Shown piece by piece: positions 23,401 through 36,400 of a DNA stretch of 64,000 bases. Position numbers and translations under genes: made by a program. Within the stretch, counting starts at the first letter, position 1, and every line of letters starts with the position of its first letter. The stretch is from Ligustrum vulgare (Eukaryota; Streptophyta; Magnoliopsida; Lamiales; Oleaceae): contig OY743170.1 of assembly GCA_963555705.1 (NCBI GenBank), positions 12,625,096 through 12,689,095 on the forward strand, read 5' to 3'. The notes under the pieces were generated by a model. That model saw only the letters and a program-made list of their open reading frames with translations. It ran no database searches and was not told the origin of the DNA.

Positions 23401-26400
23401 GTACGATGTAGAAAGAACTGATACTATTTCAACACGAGAGATTTATTTTTCCAATGGGCAATGCATGGCAAACTTGGTATTTGAAGTGCCAAAAAATTCG
23501 CACCTTGAGGCTTTTCCTGAGGCGCGCCTCAGAATCACCTTTTTAAACAATGCATTATGTACAAAGTTTTTGGCCTTGTTTTTAATTAATATAGCAGAAC
23601 AACATGAAAACATACACATCAGTTGAAAGCTCTCAGCTTCAAAAAATATTCAGACTTCTTCAGGTTCTATATAATTAAAGATATTTGAAGAGAAATGCAT
23701 CATATAAATGAAAGCATAGAGTGAAACTTCTTATGTGTCCACCAAGACAAAAAAAAACCAAACCTCGTCATCTATTTCTGGCTGACCATCAAATCTTAGA
23801 AGCACAGGTAATATATACGAGTCATCGTCCTGGAAATATTCATAAAAAGCATGATTACTAGGACTGATGTACATTTAATTGCTCAAAGGGAGAAAAAAGT
23901 CTAAGAATGATTCTGCCTACAAGAGTTACGCGCAAATAAGCACAATCAACACCACACATCCACACCATATATTCAGATATTTGGTCTGGCGTAGAATTTA
24001 TTAAAGCACGTGTTTTGGGTGTGATATAGTATAAATATCAAAACTATTTTAAACAAAGGAAAACAAGCACAAGCTAAATATAATGAAAACAAACAATCCG
24101 AGGAAAAGTTAAGGTTCGATTTTCCACTGAATTAACCAAATGGCACACAACCTTTTTAGGCACCTCTCAGAACAAGCACTTAATGCTGCAAAAATCCAGA
24201 AAGTTAATCGTTCTTTCAACACGTAAAAGCAAATTAATAACAAGATTTCATTCAGCTGTATATGTCGAGTGTCTGTGTGATATACCGTGTTTTCAGTAGT
24301 CTCTACGTCAAGATATGGCGCAAGTTCTTCAGCTGTGACAACGCCGCCATTTGATGCTATATATTGTCCAATCTGCAGAAATGTATTGGTAAAAAAGTTA
24401 CTGTAAAAGCTAGTTGTTTAGATTGACAAGCATCACAAATAATAACTCGAGTTGATTATACATAAGACTCAAATCAAAGAGGATATACTGAGGAAGAACT
24501 AGCAGGAGGACCTGCCAGAGAAATAAAATGCATCCAGCATTACATACCAGACTAATTATATTTCATCTAGGACTAAAAAATTTATTGACATCCAACTTCC
24601 AAGAACACAGTCTCAGGTATATAGAACACCAGAGTGTTGCACTGCCTCAGCAATATCTAGCTGGCTTTATTCAAACCTGTAGCCTGCTCAGTGCTAGTTT
24701 CTCTCCACAACATCATGTTTGAATGGCAAAGGCTCACGCCCAAGACACACTACTCAGTCAGTGCTTGAATATTTTATATTATTACTAAGAATTGGTCAAA
24801 ACATGGAGCAAAAAAACAACAAATAAAAGACTGAAAGTGACAGTCTCCACAACTTGCCCAATAAATAAAAAACCTAAAATTTAGATGACAAGAGATCCAA
24901 TACATCACTGAATTTGAAGGAACAACTTCTTCCCAAGCCATAGTGTTATGTTCTTTTACTTCTTCCCAAGCCATAGCGTTATGTTCTTTTAACCCACTTT
25001 CTTTTCATCATAGTTAAGCAAATTCTCCAAGATTCTTGACATTTAAGTTCATGTTCCAGCTTGATCTAGATGGGATTGTAAACAGGCTCCAGTCACTCGA
25101 GATCTCCCAGACTCAACTCATCCAAAGATTGGTCAAGAATGGGTAAACAACCAAGCTTGAATACATTTCTAAGTTCGTAATCTTCAATTGAGTGGTTTGA
25201 GCTCGACTTGTTTTCCTAAAATATACTAAATGCAGTGTAAGCCAAGCAGTTCAAGCAAGGTTGGATTTGGCTAGCTAAAACACTCCTTCAGGCTAAACTG
25301 AAAAATTTAAAGCAAAAAGACCTAGCTAGAACAGTTTTTAAGGTTCGTATACGACATCAAGTCGAGCTTGAACACCTGAATGCGCGGCTTGTGTAGGTTT
25401 ATTTACACCCACGAGTCTAGTCCCCTCTCCTTATTGTTATTCACCTTGTCACTGCCCTCACATTTTTCCTTTGGATATCTATCAGCAATTGATCAGTAAC
25501 AGTCACTTCTCTCACAAGTTGAACAATTGATGACAGTGGGGCAGAAAAAAAATTCTCTTAGACGAAAGAACTGATGATTTATCATCTAGTCAAAGTTATG
25601 ACTGAACTCCAGGATTAAACTCTATATAGTAGAAGAGTTTGACAGCATACCAGCTACAAATTCAATCAAACTGATCCAACAATTGGATATTCCATGTAAA
25701 ATACAAATAAAATTTGAGAACTGATGGTGATAGCTTAAAATGAGGCCAAGTCCCTGAAGGTGTACATTCTTAATAAAATTTTAAATACTTCAAATCTTCA
25801 ATAGCTGAAGTTTCAATATCTACAATTTGAAAAGGTTTCAAAGGTTGGCCGATATTGAAGCTGAATTGAGCTTCCAAGTAGCTATAAAATAAGTACGTCA
25901 GACATGGCAAAGATATCGAAACTAGCACACTGATTTAATATGAATGAGGAATTTCAAATACTTTTGACGATGGACAGAACGAAAGGCTATAGTGAATGGA
26001 AGGGCATTTTAAATTAAAAACATCAAAAGTAACGGACCACTCAAATCAGAGCTCAATTATTACCAACTTCCACCTCTCTTCTTCGATACCTTGATTTGGA
26101 TCACCATCCCCAAATACAAAGGAGAAGACCTGTAAAACAGGATATAGTTAGTAGGAAGACAACCAGAAACACATAATGTGAAGTTAGAATTTGCAACTTA
26201 CAGATTCTATGAAGTTCATCTCACCACCATCTTCTCTTACTTGTCGCCTCCTGTAATAATACGGATCCCAATACCTGGAAAAATGATTGCACCAGGCAAG
26301 GTAAGAAAAGACCTCTTGTACTTCTCCACGTCAGACAAAATTACATGAATATGCCAGCACTGCTTCTAACAGCACCAGGTCAGAAACGCTTGTTTGACAG

Positions 26401-28055
26401 AAGCTCAAACTTGACCCAGCTAGAGGAAATCTGGCTAACTATGTGCCATTTTGTATTAATGAGGCAGAGAATCTTTCATTCTCTCACAGTGATATAAAAA
26501 AGAAAAGTTTTTGTTTCCGATATCGTGTGCTTTTGTTGCTCCGAAAAATATCGGACACAACACGAGTTGAACCAAATAATCAATGGTATCATGTACAAGA
26601 CATCATAAAGCACGGAACACTTCTACATACATTCTCCAAAAACTGAACAACATTCTAGCGGCCATCATGCATGAGCGTAACATAATATCCAATTATTTTT
26701 CTTTTTTAATCTGTTATGTCATCACTTGAAATATTTTTAGCAAGCTGTCCACTGTTAACTAATAAACAAGATTATAATTCCAACCTCTTACAGGATAAAA
26801 TTAAACTCAAGATTCATATGCCTTGATGTGGATATCATCGTATCACCACTTCAAGTAATTAGACCAAATCAACTAGCAAAGATTCCAACCATGACACCCA
26901 GATCCTTACAAGTCCACTAAAATTTATATGTTCCCCATGTTTTTATTTATGTATTGATAAATCCAGAATTAGAATTACCAGAACAGATCAGTTGGCCTCA
27001 AGTAAAACGTGAAGCCTGCATCAAAAGATCTTCCTCGCCTTCCACGATTGTCCTCTTCGCTGTTGCAGAACAAGAAATAGAAAGGAATTAATATTGGAAT
27101 ACAATACATGAGAGTGCATTGAGTGCAGTTAATTTATTATAGACATGAAATGCTTATGCAAAGTTGAATAGTTATACCGACTACTCGAGAGAATAGCAAT
27201 TATCGTGGTATAAACAAGCACAATAGAAGCAATAAGTGCAGTCCCGAAGGAGACCCTCACTACATACTCAGCAGCCATCTGTCACAAAAAGAAGAGATCA
27301 TTTTAATCAAAACATGCAAGCTTGAATCAACATCCCATACTCTGCAAAGAAATGCCCATACCTTGGCCTTCTCATATACAGGTTCAATTTTTATCTTAAA
27401 AGACTTCGCTGCGAGCTTTGTTCGATAATCCTTAGGAAATACGTACAATACATCACCTTCATCGGAAACCTGTTAAATAGCATTACAAATTACGATATTA
27501 AATGGCCAAAATGAATCTAAAACCCACAATTTTATGTAGCATGCTGCACGTTATGATTATACGTTTTCTTACATTTGCATAACAAAATTCAAAATTACAA
27601 AATGGATTTGACTTCACATGGATGAAACAAATGTTTAATGGGCTCGAAAGAATGACCTCTAAGAACCCATTAGTGTCGGCAGCGAGAGCTTGCAGGGCCT
27701 TCTGAGCTTCATTCAACTTGAGCCCGGCCTTGCTTGCAACGTCACCAACTGTAACCCTCCCTCCAAACGAATCAATGGCATTCATGGTCCGCTTCCGCAA
27801 CTCCGATGGCAATTTATCACTCTCGACGATGCCTCCGGGCTTAATTGCTGACGTCGTAGCATCGATACCGCTACTGCTACTAGCCCTAATCAAAACAGAT
27901 GGGTTACGTCTATTATGGCACTGGTATTTTACACTTGTGGGGAGAAAAAGGGTTGGCAAGTAGTGGAATTGAGGGAGTTTCAGTGCTTTATGGGAGAGGG
28001 TTAAAGAATGGGTTTTGGGGGTCACGGTTAAGAAATATGTGGATATTGATGCCAT
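20469..28055 (-). CDS. At5g03900-like chloroplast membrane protein
   Basis: Thirteen GT-AG exons join in frame to 520 residues: 28055-27657, 27469-27362, 27278-27178, 27059-26979, 26274-26202, 26129-26064, 24372-24286, 23829-23764, 22593-22451, 22378-22292, 22206-22143, 21129-20986, 20612-20469. The start is the ATG at 28055 (MASISTYF). Residues 1 to about 60 are Ser/Thr-rich with little acidic charge, like a plastid transit peptide. Hydrophobic segments lie at about 174-199 (ALIASIVLVYTTIIAIL), 386-407 and 414-440. Motifs include VFPKDYRTKLAAKSFK, DLFWYWDPYYYRRRQ and WADWVGGVEKFF. The whole matches the family of Arabidopsis At5g03900 (about 520 residues), labelled in databases as iron-sulfur-cluster-biosynthesis family; its biochemical role is not established. 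The donors after exons 1 (GTCATT) and 8 (GTTTGG) are weak but keep the frame. Confidence 0.88.
21503..21692. mobile_element. Tourist-like MITE in intron 11 of the At5g03900-like gene
   Basis: The ends GTCCATGTTTGGTACCC and, as reverse complement, GCCCTTGTTTGAGACTC are flanked by TTA on both sides (21500-21502 and 21693-21695). This is the CCCTGTTTGGT family also found at 31234, 41532, 44632 and 46418. Confidence 0.65.
23490..23560. repeat. Short GAGGC-rich repeat relic
   Basis: CACCTTGAGGCTTTTCCTGA and GGCGCGCCTCAGAATCACC in intron 8 share the AGGC/GCGCCT wording of 8665-8850 and 62310-62890. It looks like the end of a dispersed plant repeat of unknown class. Confidence 0.4.
24921..24988. 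repeat. Tandem duplication in intron 6 of the At5g03900-like gene
   Basis: CTTCTTCCCAAGCCATAG-GTTATGTTCTTTTA occurs twice in succession with a single T/C difference, period about 34 bases. Confidence 0.7.
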
Positions 28056-28845
28056 TACTTGGTTCTGTAGAAAATCTTCAAATCTCTTTTTTTCCAATTT
28101 CAAATCAGGTTTTAGCCATGAACAAAGAATGTACTCACGAATCCGAAATTGTGAGTTTCGAAAAAAAAAAATAGCTATATTTGGAATTAATTTAACGGCT
28201 TGTTTCTTGCTGTGAACTGAAAGTTTTGCCTGGTGAACAAAGATGCTGGTTGAAGAATATAGAAAAAAGAAATGGGAAGCGGGAGGATGACGCTTGTTCA
28301 ATTACATTATTACCCTTCATGACTCTGAAATTTGACTGACCTAGACGGCGCTAGATTTTTTGCCTCCGATTTTCTTCATTTGTCCCTCCGGTGATGTATT
28401 CCTGTGGACGAGCTTGAAGGATTGCAAGGTTAAAATGGGGATTCTGAGTAGAGAAAAAATATGTCATTGAACCTCCTGATAAGTTTCAAGTCAAATATTG
28501 AACTTCAATTTATACTTTTAGTTAGTCATTATTTATATACTTTAATAAATAATAAATTTTGATAAAAATTAATTAATAATTCTATGTTTGGCAAACATTT
28601 TTTAAACATATTTTTTTCCACACAATTTTTCAAATTACTTTTTAAATACACACATTTTTCCTTCATTTTTCAACCACACATTTTATCTAGAAAATATAAA
28701 AAAAATATTTAAAAAAAAAAATTAACAAAAAAAGACTAAATTATAGTTGCCACGAAATATTTGACTAAAAATAAGTTTAGGAAAATATATCTTTTTAAAA
28801 ATTGGAGTCAAGCATGTTAATAGTTTTTCATGGACCTTGACATTA

Positions 28846-29370
28846 GGATTCGATTTTAATGCTGAAATTTGGGTGGAAAGAAAAGAAATTTTGGGGAATT
28901 AAATTCTTGAGAATTTATTTTTTCGAGAATTGAAAGTTTAACATTTTTAATTTGTTTAATTTTCTAGATAGAAAAAGTGAAGAATTTTTTAAGTTTTTTT
29001 GTTTGATTGACATTATTTTTCATGAAAAATAAAGTATAATTTTGCTATTTTAATCAAAAATATTTTTTTTTAAACTTTCTATACATATATACTTGATAAT
29101 AATAAACTTAATTTCTAAAAAAATGAGTTAATTAACAACAACAAAAATGATCAAACGAGACAAAAATAGTTATCCACCTAAGGTGGAAAACCAATTCTCA
29201 CCACAATGCCAAGAAAATGGATTCAATGAAAACAAAAAAATTCAACTTCGTATGACCAAAGATGAAAAGTGAATTCCATGAAAAATTTAATCAATCAAAC
29301 AAACAAAAAAGTTAAAAAATGGCAAAAATTTTCCTAATTTCATGAAAAATAGTGCTTATCAAACACTACC
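28846..29370 (+). mobile_element. PIF/Harbinger-like MITE, family A copy 2
   Basis: The ends GGATTCGATTTTAATGC and, as reverse complement, GGTAGTGTTTGATAAGC are flanked by TTA (28843-28845 and 29371-29373). The interior matches copy 1 at 1531 (TACTTGATAATAATAA, then AACAAAAATGATCAAACG). Confidence 0.68.
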
Positions 29371-29373
29371 TTA

Positions 29374-29875
29374 GGTTGCCTTTGATAGCCTCATTTTCCG
29401 TGGAAAAGAATTGGTTTCCACACTTTTTCCATCTTGCCTTGTTTGATTGCATAAAAGTCCTAGACAATTGGTTTTCCATTCATTTCCCTCGCGTGAGTTT
29501 TCCAACTTTTCAGTGAATTGATTTTCCATGTCTGGTAGTAGGTTTTATTTTCCTGACAAAATGTTTAACTATTTTCATCACGTTTGATCATTTTTGTTAT
29601 TGTTAATTAATTTATTTATTTTAAAAAAATTAACATTATTATTATCAAGTACAAATGTGTGAAAGATAATTTTTTTTTTTTATTAAAATAACTAAATATT
29701 TTTTTTGCCATGAAAAATAATGACAATCAAATAACAAAAATTAAAAAATTTTCAACTTTTTCCACCTAGAATATTAAATTAATTAAATACATAAAACATC
29801 AAATTCTCAAGAATTTAATTTTCTGAAATTCATTTTTTTTCCACTCAAATTCCACTATCGTTATCAAACACAGCT
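29374..29875 (-). mobile_element. PIF/Harbinger-like MITE, family A copy 3, inverted
   Basis: It begins directly after the TTA that closes copy 2 and ends before TTA at 29876-29878. Read on the minus strand it matches copies 1 and 2 (GTGTTTGATAACGATAGTGG, then CATTTGTACTTGATAATAAT). The two abutting copies therefore form a large imperfect inverted repeat. Confidence 0.68.
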
Positions 29876-30350
29876 TTAATCTCTTTGCATAAAATTAGGA
29901 AATCGACTTACATAGTTGATGAAATCGCTATGTAGGGTTTGAACCCGTCGCTTTGTATTTAGGAGACTCATGTACTACCTTTTTCCCTCACACTTAACCA
30001 TTTTCGAAGTTAGTGATACCTAGTTTTTTTTTTTTTTTTAAATCTTATTTGCGAGTAGATTTATAATTTAATCTACAATTACGAATGAATTTGAAGAAAA
30101 AAAATTCGAACAAATTGTGCCAAACAAATGCTAAAATAGTTTGCCGTCACATGTAAAATAAGAAGAAGAAGAAGAAGCATGGGGCAAAAAAAAAAAAAAA
30201 AAATTGAATATCTGTGGAACAAAAATATCGAGCAAATTAGAAAAATCTTGGACAGGAAAATAGTAGTGGAAATATCAACTTCGTGGGCAGCGAATGCTAT
30301 AGCCACTCCTTCACTCTCTTAACGGAATTTCAAAATCCAGAATCTCGAAA

Positions 30351-33300
30351 ATGCTTCTGCACATCCCTTCAATTTCTACAACTGGAACCTCATTTATTAA
30401 AACCCACAAAAAAAAATCCTTATACGCACAACCACAATCACCGATTATCACTATGAAAGCAACTGAAGGTGTAACACGAAGAAGAACAGAGCCGCCCCGA
30501 CCACCAATGTCAGCTGTGGAAGCCCGAGTTTCCCTCGTCCTCGCTCTTGCTTCCCAAACTTTGTCACTTTCTCAACGCGGTAAGCAAATATAGCATTTTA
30601 TTTTAATTTCCAACCATGAATTATTGCACTATAAGGATCTGATTGTTCTTTTTGATTCTTCCCTAATTTTTCGGGTTATTATTGTTAGTTTTGACTGAAT
30701 TGGTTAGCGAGACTGCTAAATATATGGTTCCGAATAGCAAATTTGAGAGCCGGAACTTTGAAGAAGCCTTGATGTCCGGTATTAATTTTATTGAATTACT
30801 GCTTGACAATTGCTAGTTTCATTAATCATTGTTTGTGGAGATCCTTATTTGTCATCTAATTATTTTGTTTTCTGGTTTTGGTTATCTGTTCCAGTTCCTG
30901 ATCTCGAGACAGTGGAATTTAAAATTCTGAGTCGTAATGATAAGTATGAGATAAGAGAAGTCGAGGTATTCTTTTATCATTCCATCCAATCATCATCTAT
31001 CTGTTATTTTATGAAATCGTTTAGGTGCAATTTCATCTATACATGTGCATCTTTACGTCCATAACTCAATGTTTCTCGAAAGTTATGGACAGGCAACTAG
31101 TATTTAGTGTAAGGCAACTGAATGTAGAGAAGTGTACCAGTAATTCTGCTCCAGTTAGCAATGCCATTTTTTGTCCCAATTTGTTTGTAAGTGTGTTCAT
31201 TTGGAGTCAGAAATAGCCTTGTAGAGACATTATGCCCCTGTTTGAAGGGATTAAAATAAGATTTTTAGCGGATTTTGGTAGAAGTTGATGAACCGTGTGG
31301 CTAAAAAGTTGTAGGGCTCACAAAATATATGATTGAAATTAATTGTTGACTTTAACTTAGATTAAAATCTGGAATAAAATCAAAACCAAGCAAGGGCTAA
31401 ATGAAGTGTCGTGTATGTGGCAGTTTTATATTAATGATGGGGTTTTAGACAAAGATCAACTCTAAAAGCCGAATGTTGACATAATATTTACACTTGAAGG
31501 AGATGAACTTTGGCCACCACCATTTTGATTGAATCCCCTTCTGTTAGGAGTTTTAATCTCCTCTGAACGAAACATCAAACCTCTTGTAACACTTCAGAGC
31601 AATATAATCATACTTTCACATATTTGGCATTCTAGGTTAGACATATGCCCTCTCCCTCTTCCTCTACCAAAATTCGAATTACCAAAACTAGCAGAAAAAA
31701 GGTGAGGATTGGCCACTGCCTCTATACCCTCTACATGCTACGTAATTTGCAGAACCCACAAAATCAATTGTTGACACAGCACACAATTTTTGCAACCTCT
31801 TTTCTTGAGTCTGCAGAGTATACAGAGCTTCTTGCAGAAGCTAATTCACTTCAAGATGTCAAATTTATTCTGAGCCAACTCCACCGAATATGTACAACAT
31901 AAGATCTTCTTCCCTTAGACCATGTTAGATAATTTTCCACCCTATTTTCCGACTTTTGACCTGTTTGATAGTCAATATTTCCCCTTGAAAATGTTTTCCT
32001 CCTTCCAATCAAATCAGTGTATTTTCTATGCAAATGAGGAACAGGTTTTCCCATGTATTTGTGAGAATTGGTTTTCCACTCCTCGTTTGGTCCTTTTGTT
32101 GTTGTTAATTGACTTATTTTTTTTTCTAAAAATTAATATTATTATTAAGTATAAATGTGTGAAAATTTAAAATAGCAAAATTTTGTTTATTTTCCATGAA
32201 AAACAATGTCAATCAAACAACAAAACTCGAAAAATTCTCCAATTTTTTCACCTAGAAAATTAAATCAATCAAACATATTAAACTTCCAATTCCCAGGAAA
32301 ATAAATTCCCATGAATTCAATTTCCCGCCATTCGTTTTCTTTCCTCCTTCGCTTTCAAACGGCCCTTATTGGATAAGCAGTCAGAGTGTCCACAATTCCT
32401 TTCATTGCAAGAAAATAGTCACCAATAGATCTATTTCTTTCTTTCTTTGTGGACTGAAGTGCTGATAGAAGATGCAACAACTGAGACTTCGATTGAGAGA
32501 AAAACTATCGCTCAAAAACTTTCCATACTTCACTGGATGAAGAACAATTAACAACTTGACCAAACATGCTTTCAGATATAGATCCAAGAGCCAACTCATA
32601 ATATCAACTGATCAGCCTTAATCCACGTAAGGTAATTAAGGTTGGTTTACTTGCCTTGTGATGTTACCGGTGTCAGTAGATCTGACCTCAATCCCTTTCT
32701 GAGGGTAGATTTGGTTTTTGGTGATGAAACCTTCGGGGTCGTAAGTACGAAGAGTAAGAACAATTTGTGATTTCCAGAAATTATAGTTGGATCTTTCGAG
32801 CTTAATTGAAATTGGTAGAAGAGTAGGGAAATTTGGGATAGAATTTGTTGCGGCAGCACCACCAGTCCCCGGTGGGTTAACAGCAACCGTTGCTCAGATA
32901 TGGAACCAGTGTTGTCACCAAAATCCATGGCCGTGAAGGCAAGGGTAGCTATGATACCAAGTTAAAAAATGGATTAGGGTTTTGAGATGAAACTTCTGGG
33001 GAGGGAGAGAGAGAGAGAGAGAGGGAAGAGAGATAGACAGAAGAAATATCTGATTGTATTGAATAATGAATGAATACAATGGTGTGTTCTCACAAACACT
33101 ACTTTATACAAACTGTACAATAAGAAAATACAAGGCTAAGAATATTCTTCAATATTGGTAAAGTCCTATAGTACATACTAAAGTGTCTGAGAGGTGACAC
33201 TATTTGAAAGTATCGATTAGAACCTAAGGGAAAATATCTGGAATTTTCAGCAAGCCAAAATTTAGAATTTAGTATGACAATCAGATATATTCTAAAAGCT

Positions 33301-33380
33301 AGACTTACTCTCTTTTGCTAGAAATCGAAAGTGGAATTCTGGATATTGAGAATAACCGCAACTTTCAACATATTACTGGT

Positions 33381-33469
<89 letters not shown>

Positions 33470-36400
33470 CCCAAAGTTCAGTTGGTGGGCAATTTTCACT
33501 GGACTCCAGATTGACCCGCTGCCGTTTTTTATGTAAATTGTAACATTGAGTATCTAAATGATCTGACTGTATACAAGTGCAATTGGATAGGCGTGATGAT
33601 ATTATATTTTCTGTTATTGGAGGTTATGTTATAAGTAAAACCTGAATGAAGAACGAGAACAAAATTATGGGTCCTGGCAATCAACATACTTTTAGTCCTT
33701 TTAGTCACCAAGTATAGCGCTATACAATTAAATGCGTCCCTGTTGCTTCTGTAATTTTCTTAACGAGATATTCTCAATGAAATCATATTAGTACTTATGC
33801 ACATAGTAATAGTTCCTTTTCTGTGTCTTTGTGCATGCTCTCCTCCATGTAATAAAAACAGCCTTACTTTATTGCTGAAACAACAATGCCTGGGAAGTAT
33901 GGATTTGATTTTACAGGGGCATCTCAATCCTTCAACGTGCTGGCTGAGTACTTGTTTGGTAAGGTAATTAAGTACTTTTAAAGATTGAAATGAATGTTTT
34001 GCTTCAAAGTTAGTTATCCTATTGTTATTGTTAATTTTGTGGTTTGTTGTTGTTTTTAATATTCCGTGGTTTATTCCTCGTGAGACCATGATGACTCCTA
34101 GATGACTCCAGAATACTAGAAAGGAGCAAATGGAGATGACAACACCTGTTTTTACTCATAAAGTACAAACGGTTGAGGAGAAAATGGAAATGACAGCCCC
34201 TGTGATAACTAAAAGGGTAAAGCTCTCACATGGTTTATGTTCTTTCATTATCAATAGACTATTTTTCTGTTTATTTAGCACCCCCCCCCCCCCCCTTCCC
34301 CCTTTTTTTTTTTTTTTTTTGATAAGAAACTGAAATTTTATTCATGATAAATTCTGTAATGAGTACAAAACCATGTGGATAAGATATCCACGAAGTACAA
34401 TATAATGATATCACTGACCATCAAAACAACCTGGGGAAATCTAATAACTATTTGATACTACGACATCAAAATATGTTGTTGGGTCTAGATTTAATAAAAA
34501 TCTTTCTAAAGCATTCAACTTCCCTGCTGCCCTTGCTCATAAACCCGTGAGGAACAAAATGTTATCCCATATATCTTCTACTGTTCTTTGAAGATTGTCA
34601 AAAATTCTCCGATTCCTCTCAGTCCATATGGTCTAAGCGCGAAATCATAGTGGATAAAAATGTGATCAATACTTTCATCCGCCTTCCTACACATAATACA
34701 GTGAGATGGGGATATACACATGAATGGTCTCTTCAATTGCAACAAATCACAGTGTTCACTTTTCCCAAAGTAACCAACCAAGCAAAAACTTTGATTTTTG
34801 ACGGCATCACTCCCTTCCAAATGAAGTTGAAGTGAGGGAAATTATATTGATTCAACGGTTGGAGAATGGTATTTAAAAAAGATTTACATGAGAAGCTACC
34901 GGATGGATTACAATTCCAAATTCTCTTGTCAAAGGTAAACGGGTCGAGAGTCATAGTTTGCAGTAGGTTTAGGAGAGAAGTAAAATCCTCAAAGTCTCTA
35001 TCACTGGAATTCCTTGAGAATTGAAGGTTCCAAATTGGGTTTGAGGGGGGTTGGAAAGAAACAACATCGGAGATGAACGAATTTTTATTAATGGATAACC
35101 GAAATAGACGGGGAAAAGACTCTTGAAGTGTTTGTTGACCAATCCACTTATCTATCCAAAAACGGGTTTTATCACCTTTACCGACCTTCAATTTGGTATT
35201 ATCCACAAAGATGTCCCAAACTCTTGCAATAGATTTCCATGGTGCTCGAAGGGTTGAGTTAACTTTAGTGCATGCATCCTATCCATTTGAATGATAACCA
35301 TAACGACTACGGATAATGATATGCCAAAGTGAATCCGGTTCTAATGGAAATCGCCATAACCATTTTCCTAACAAAGCCAAATTCTTGTTATGTAGATTTC
35401 TAATTCCCAATCCCCCAAACTCTTTCGGTTTCGTTACTACATCCCATCTGACTAAGTGGTCACTAAATCCCTCATCCTTACCTTCCCTAAAGAAATCCCT
35501 CATCATTTTTTCTATAACTTTAACTACCTTCATAGGCATGTGGAAAACCGACATAAAATATGTAGGAATGCTGCCCAGTACTGCTTGCAAAAGTACAAGC
35601 CTTCCTCCTCTCGATAGACATCCTTTATGCCATCCTTCTAGGCGTTTAACAACTTTTTCCACTACCGGATTCCAAAATGAAGAAGTGTTTGGGTTCCCTC
35701 CCAATGGTAGTCCTAGATAACTTAACGGCCATACTCCCTTAATGCACCCCAACTTGTTGGCAATGTTTTCACTTTTCTCCTCCGTCAAATTTATGCCCAC
35801 TACTGCACTCTTTGTCATATTAACCTTTAATCCTGAAATTGTTGAAAAGATATTTAGAATTCCCATAAGGTTGTCAAAGCTTTCATCCTTGCTCTCCAAG
35901 AAAAAAATACTGTCATCTGCAAATTGGAGGTGGGACACCCGTACTCCGTCTCTTCCTATCTTAAAGCCCTCAATCTTCTCCATGTCACACGCTTTATTCA
36001 TCAATCTACTCAATACATCTCCCACTAAAATGAATAGAAACGGTGACAGCGGGTCTCCTTGTCTTAGTCCTCTCGATGCACCAAATTTTCCCCTAGGTTT
36101 TCCATTAATCATCACTGAGAAGTTTACTGTCGACAGACTTCCCCAAATCCACCTTCTCCACCTATCTCCAAATCCCTTTCTTTGTAATACGAAATCTAAA
36201 AATTCCCAATTTACATGATCATAGGCCTTTTCAAAGTCTATCTTAATGACAACCCCTTCTTTCTTTTTTACCCTGTACTCTTCCACAGCTTCATTTGCAA
36301 TTAGTACTAGATCCAAAATTTGCCTTTCTTTAACGAAAGCACCTTGAGCCATATCAATTGTTTTTATCAAAACTTCCTTCAGTCTCGACGATAACACTTT

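Larger units (their letters stand above)
28056..30350. other. Divergent intergenic region between At5g03900-like and SOUL genes
   Basis: The flanking genes are transcribed away from each other, so both promoters must lie here. Most of 28846-29875 is two MITEs. An AT-rich stretch follows, with a GAA repeat near 30160. I could not place TATA boxes with confidence. Confidence 0.5.

Noticed and set aside
28056..28301. N-terminal extension of the At5g03900-like protein
   Set aside because: The upstream open frame has no ATG; the first ATG at 28055 gives a normal transit peptide and family-like length.
33315..33536. Poly-isoleucine frame
   Set aside because: It translates a pure TAA-type microsatellite.
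35316..36218. Open frames on the plus strand opposite the LINE reverse transcriptase
   Set aside because: They are antisense shadows of the RT frame, with no domain of their own.
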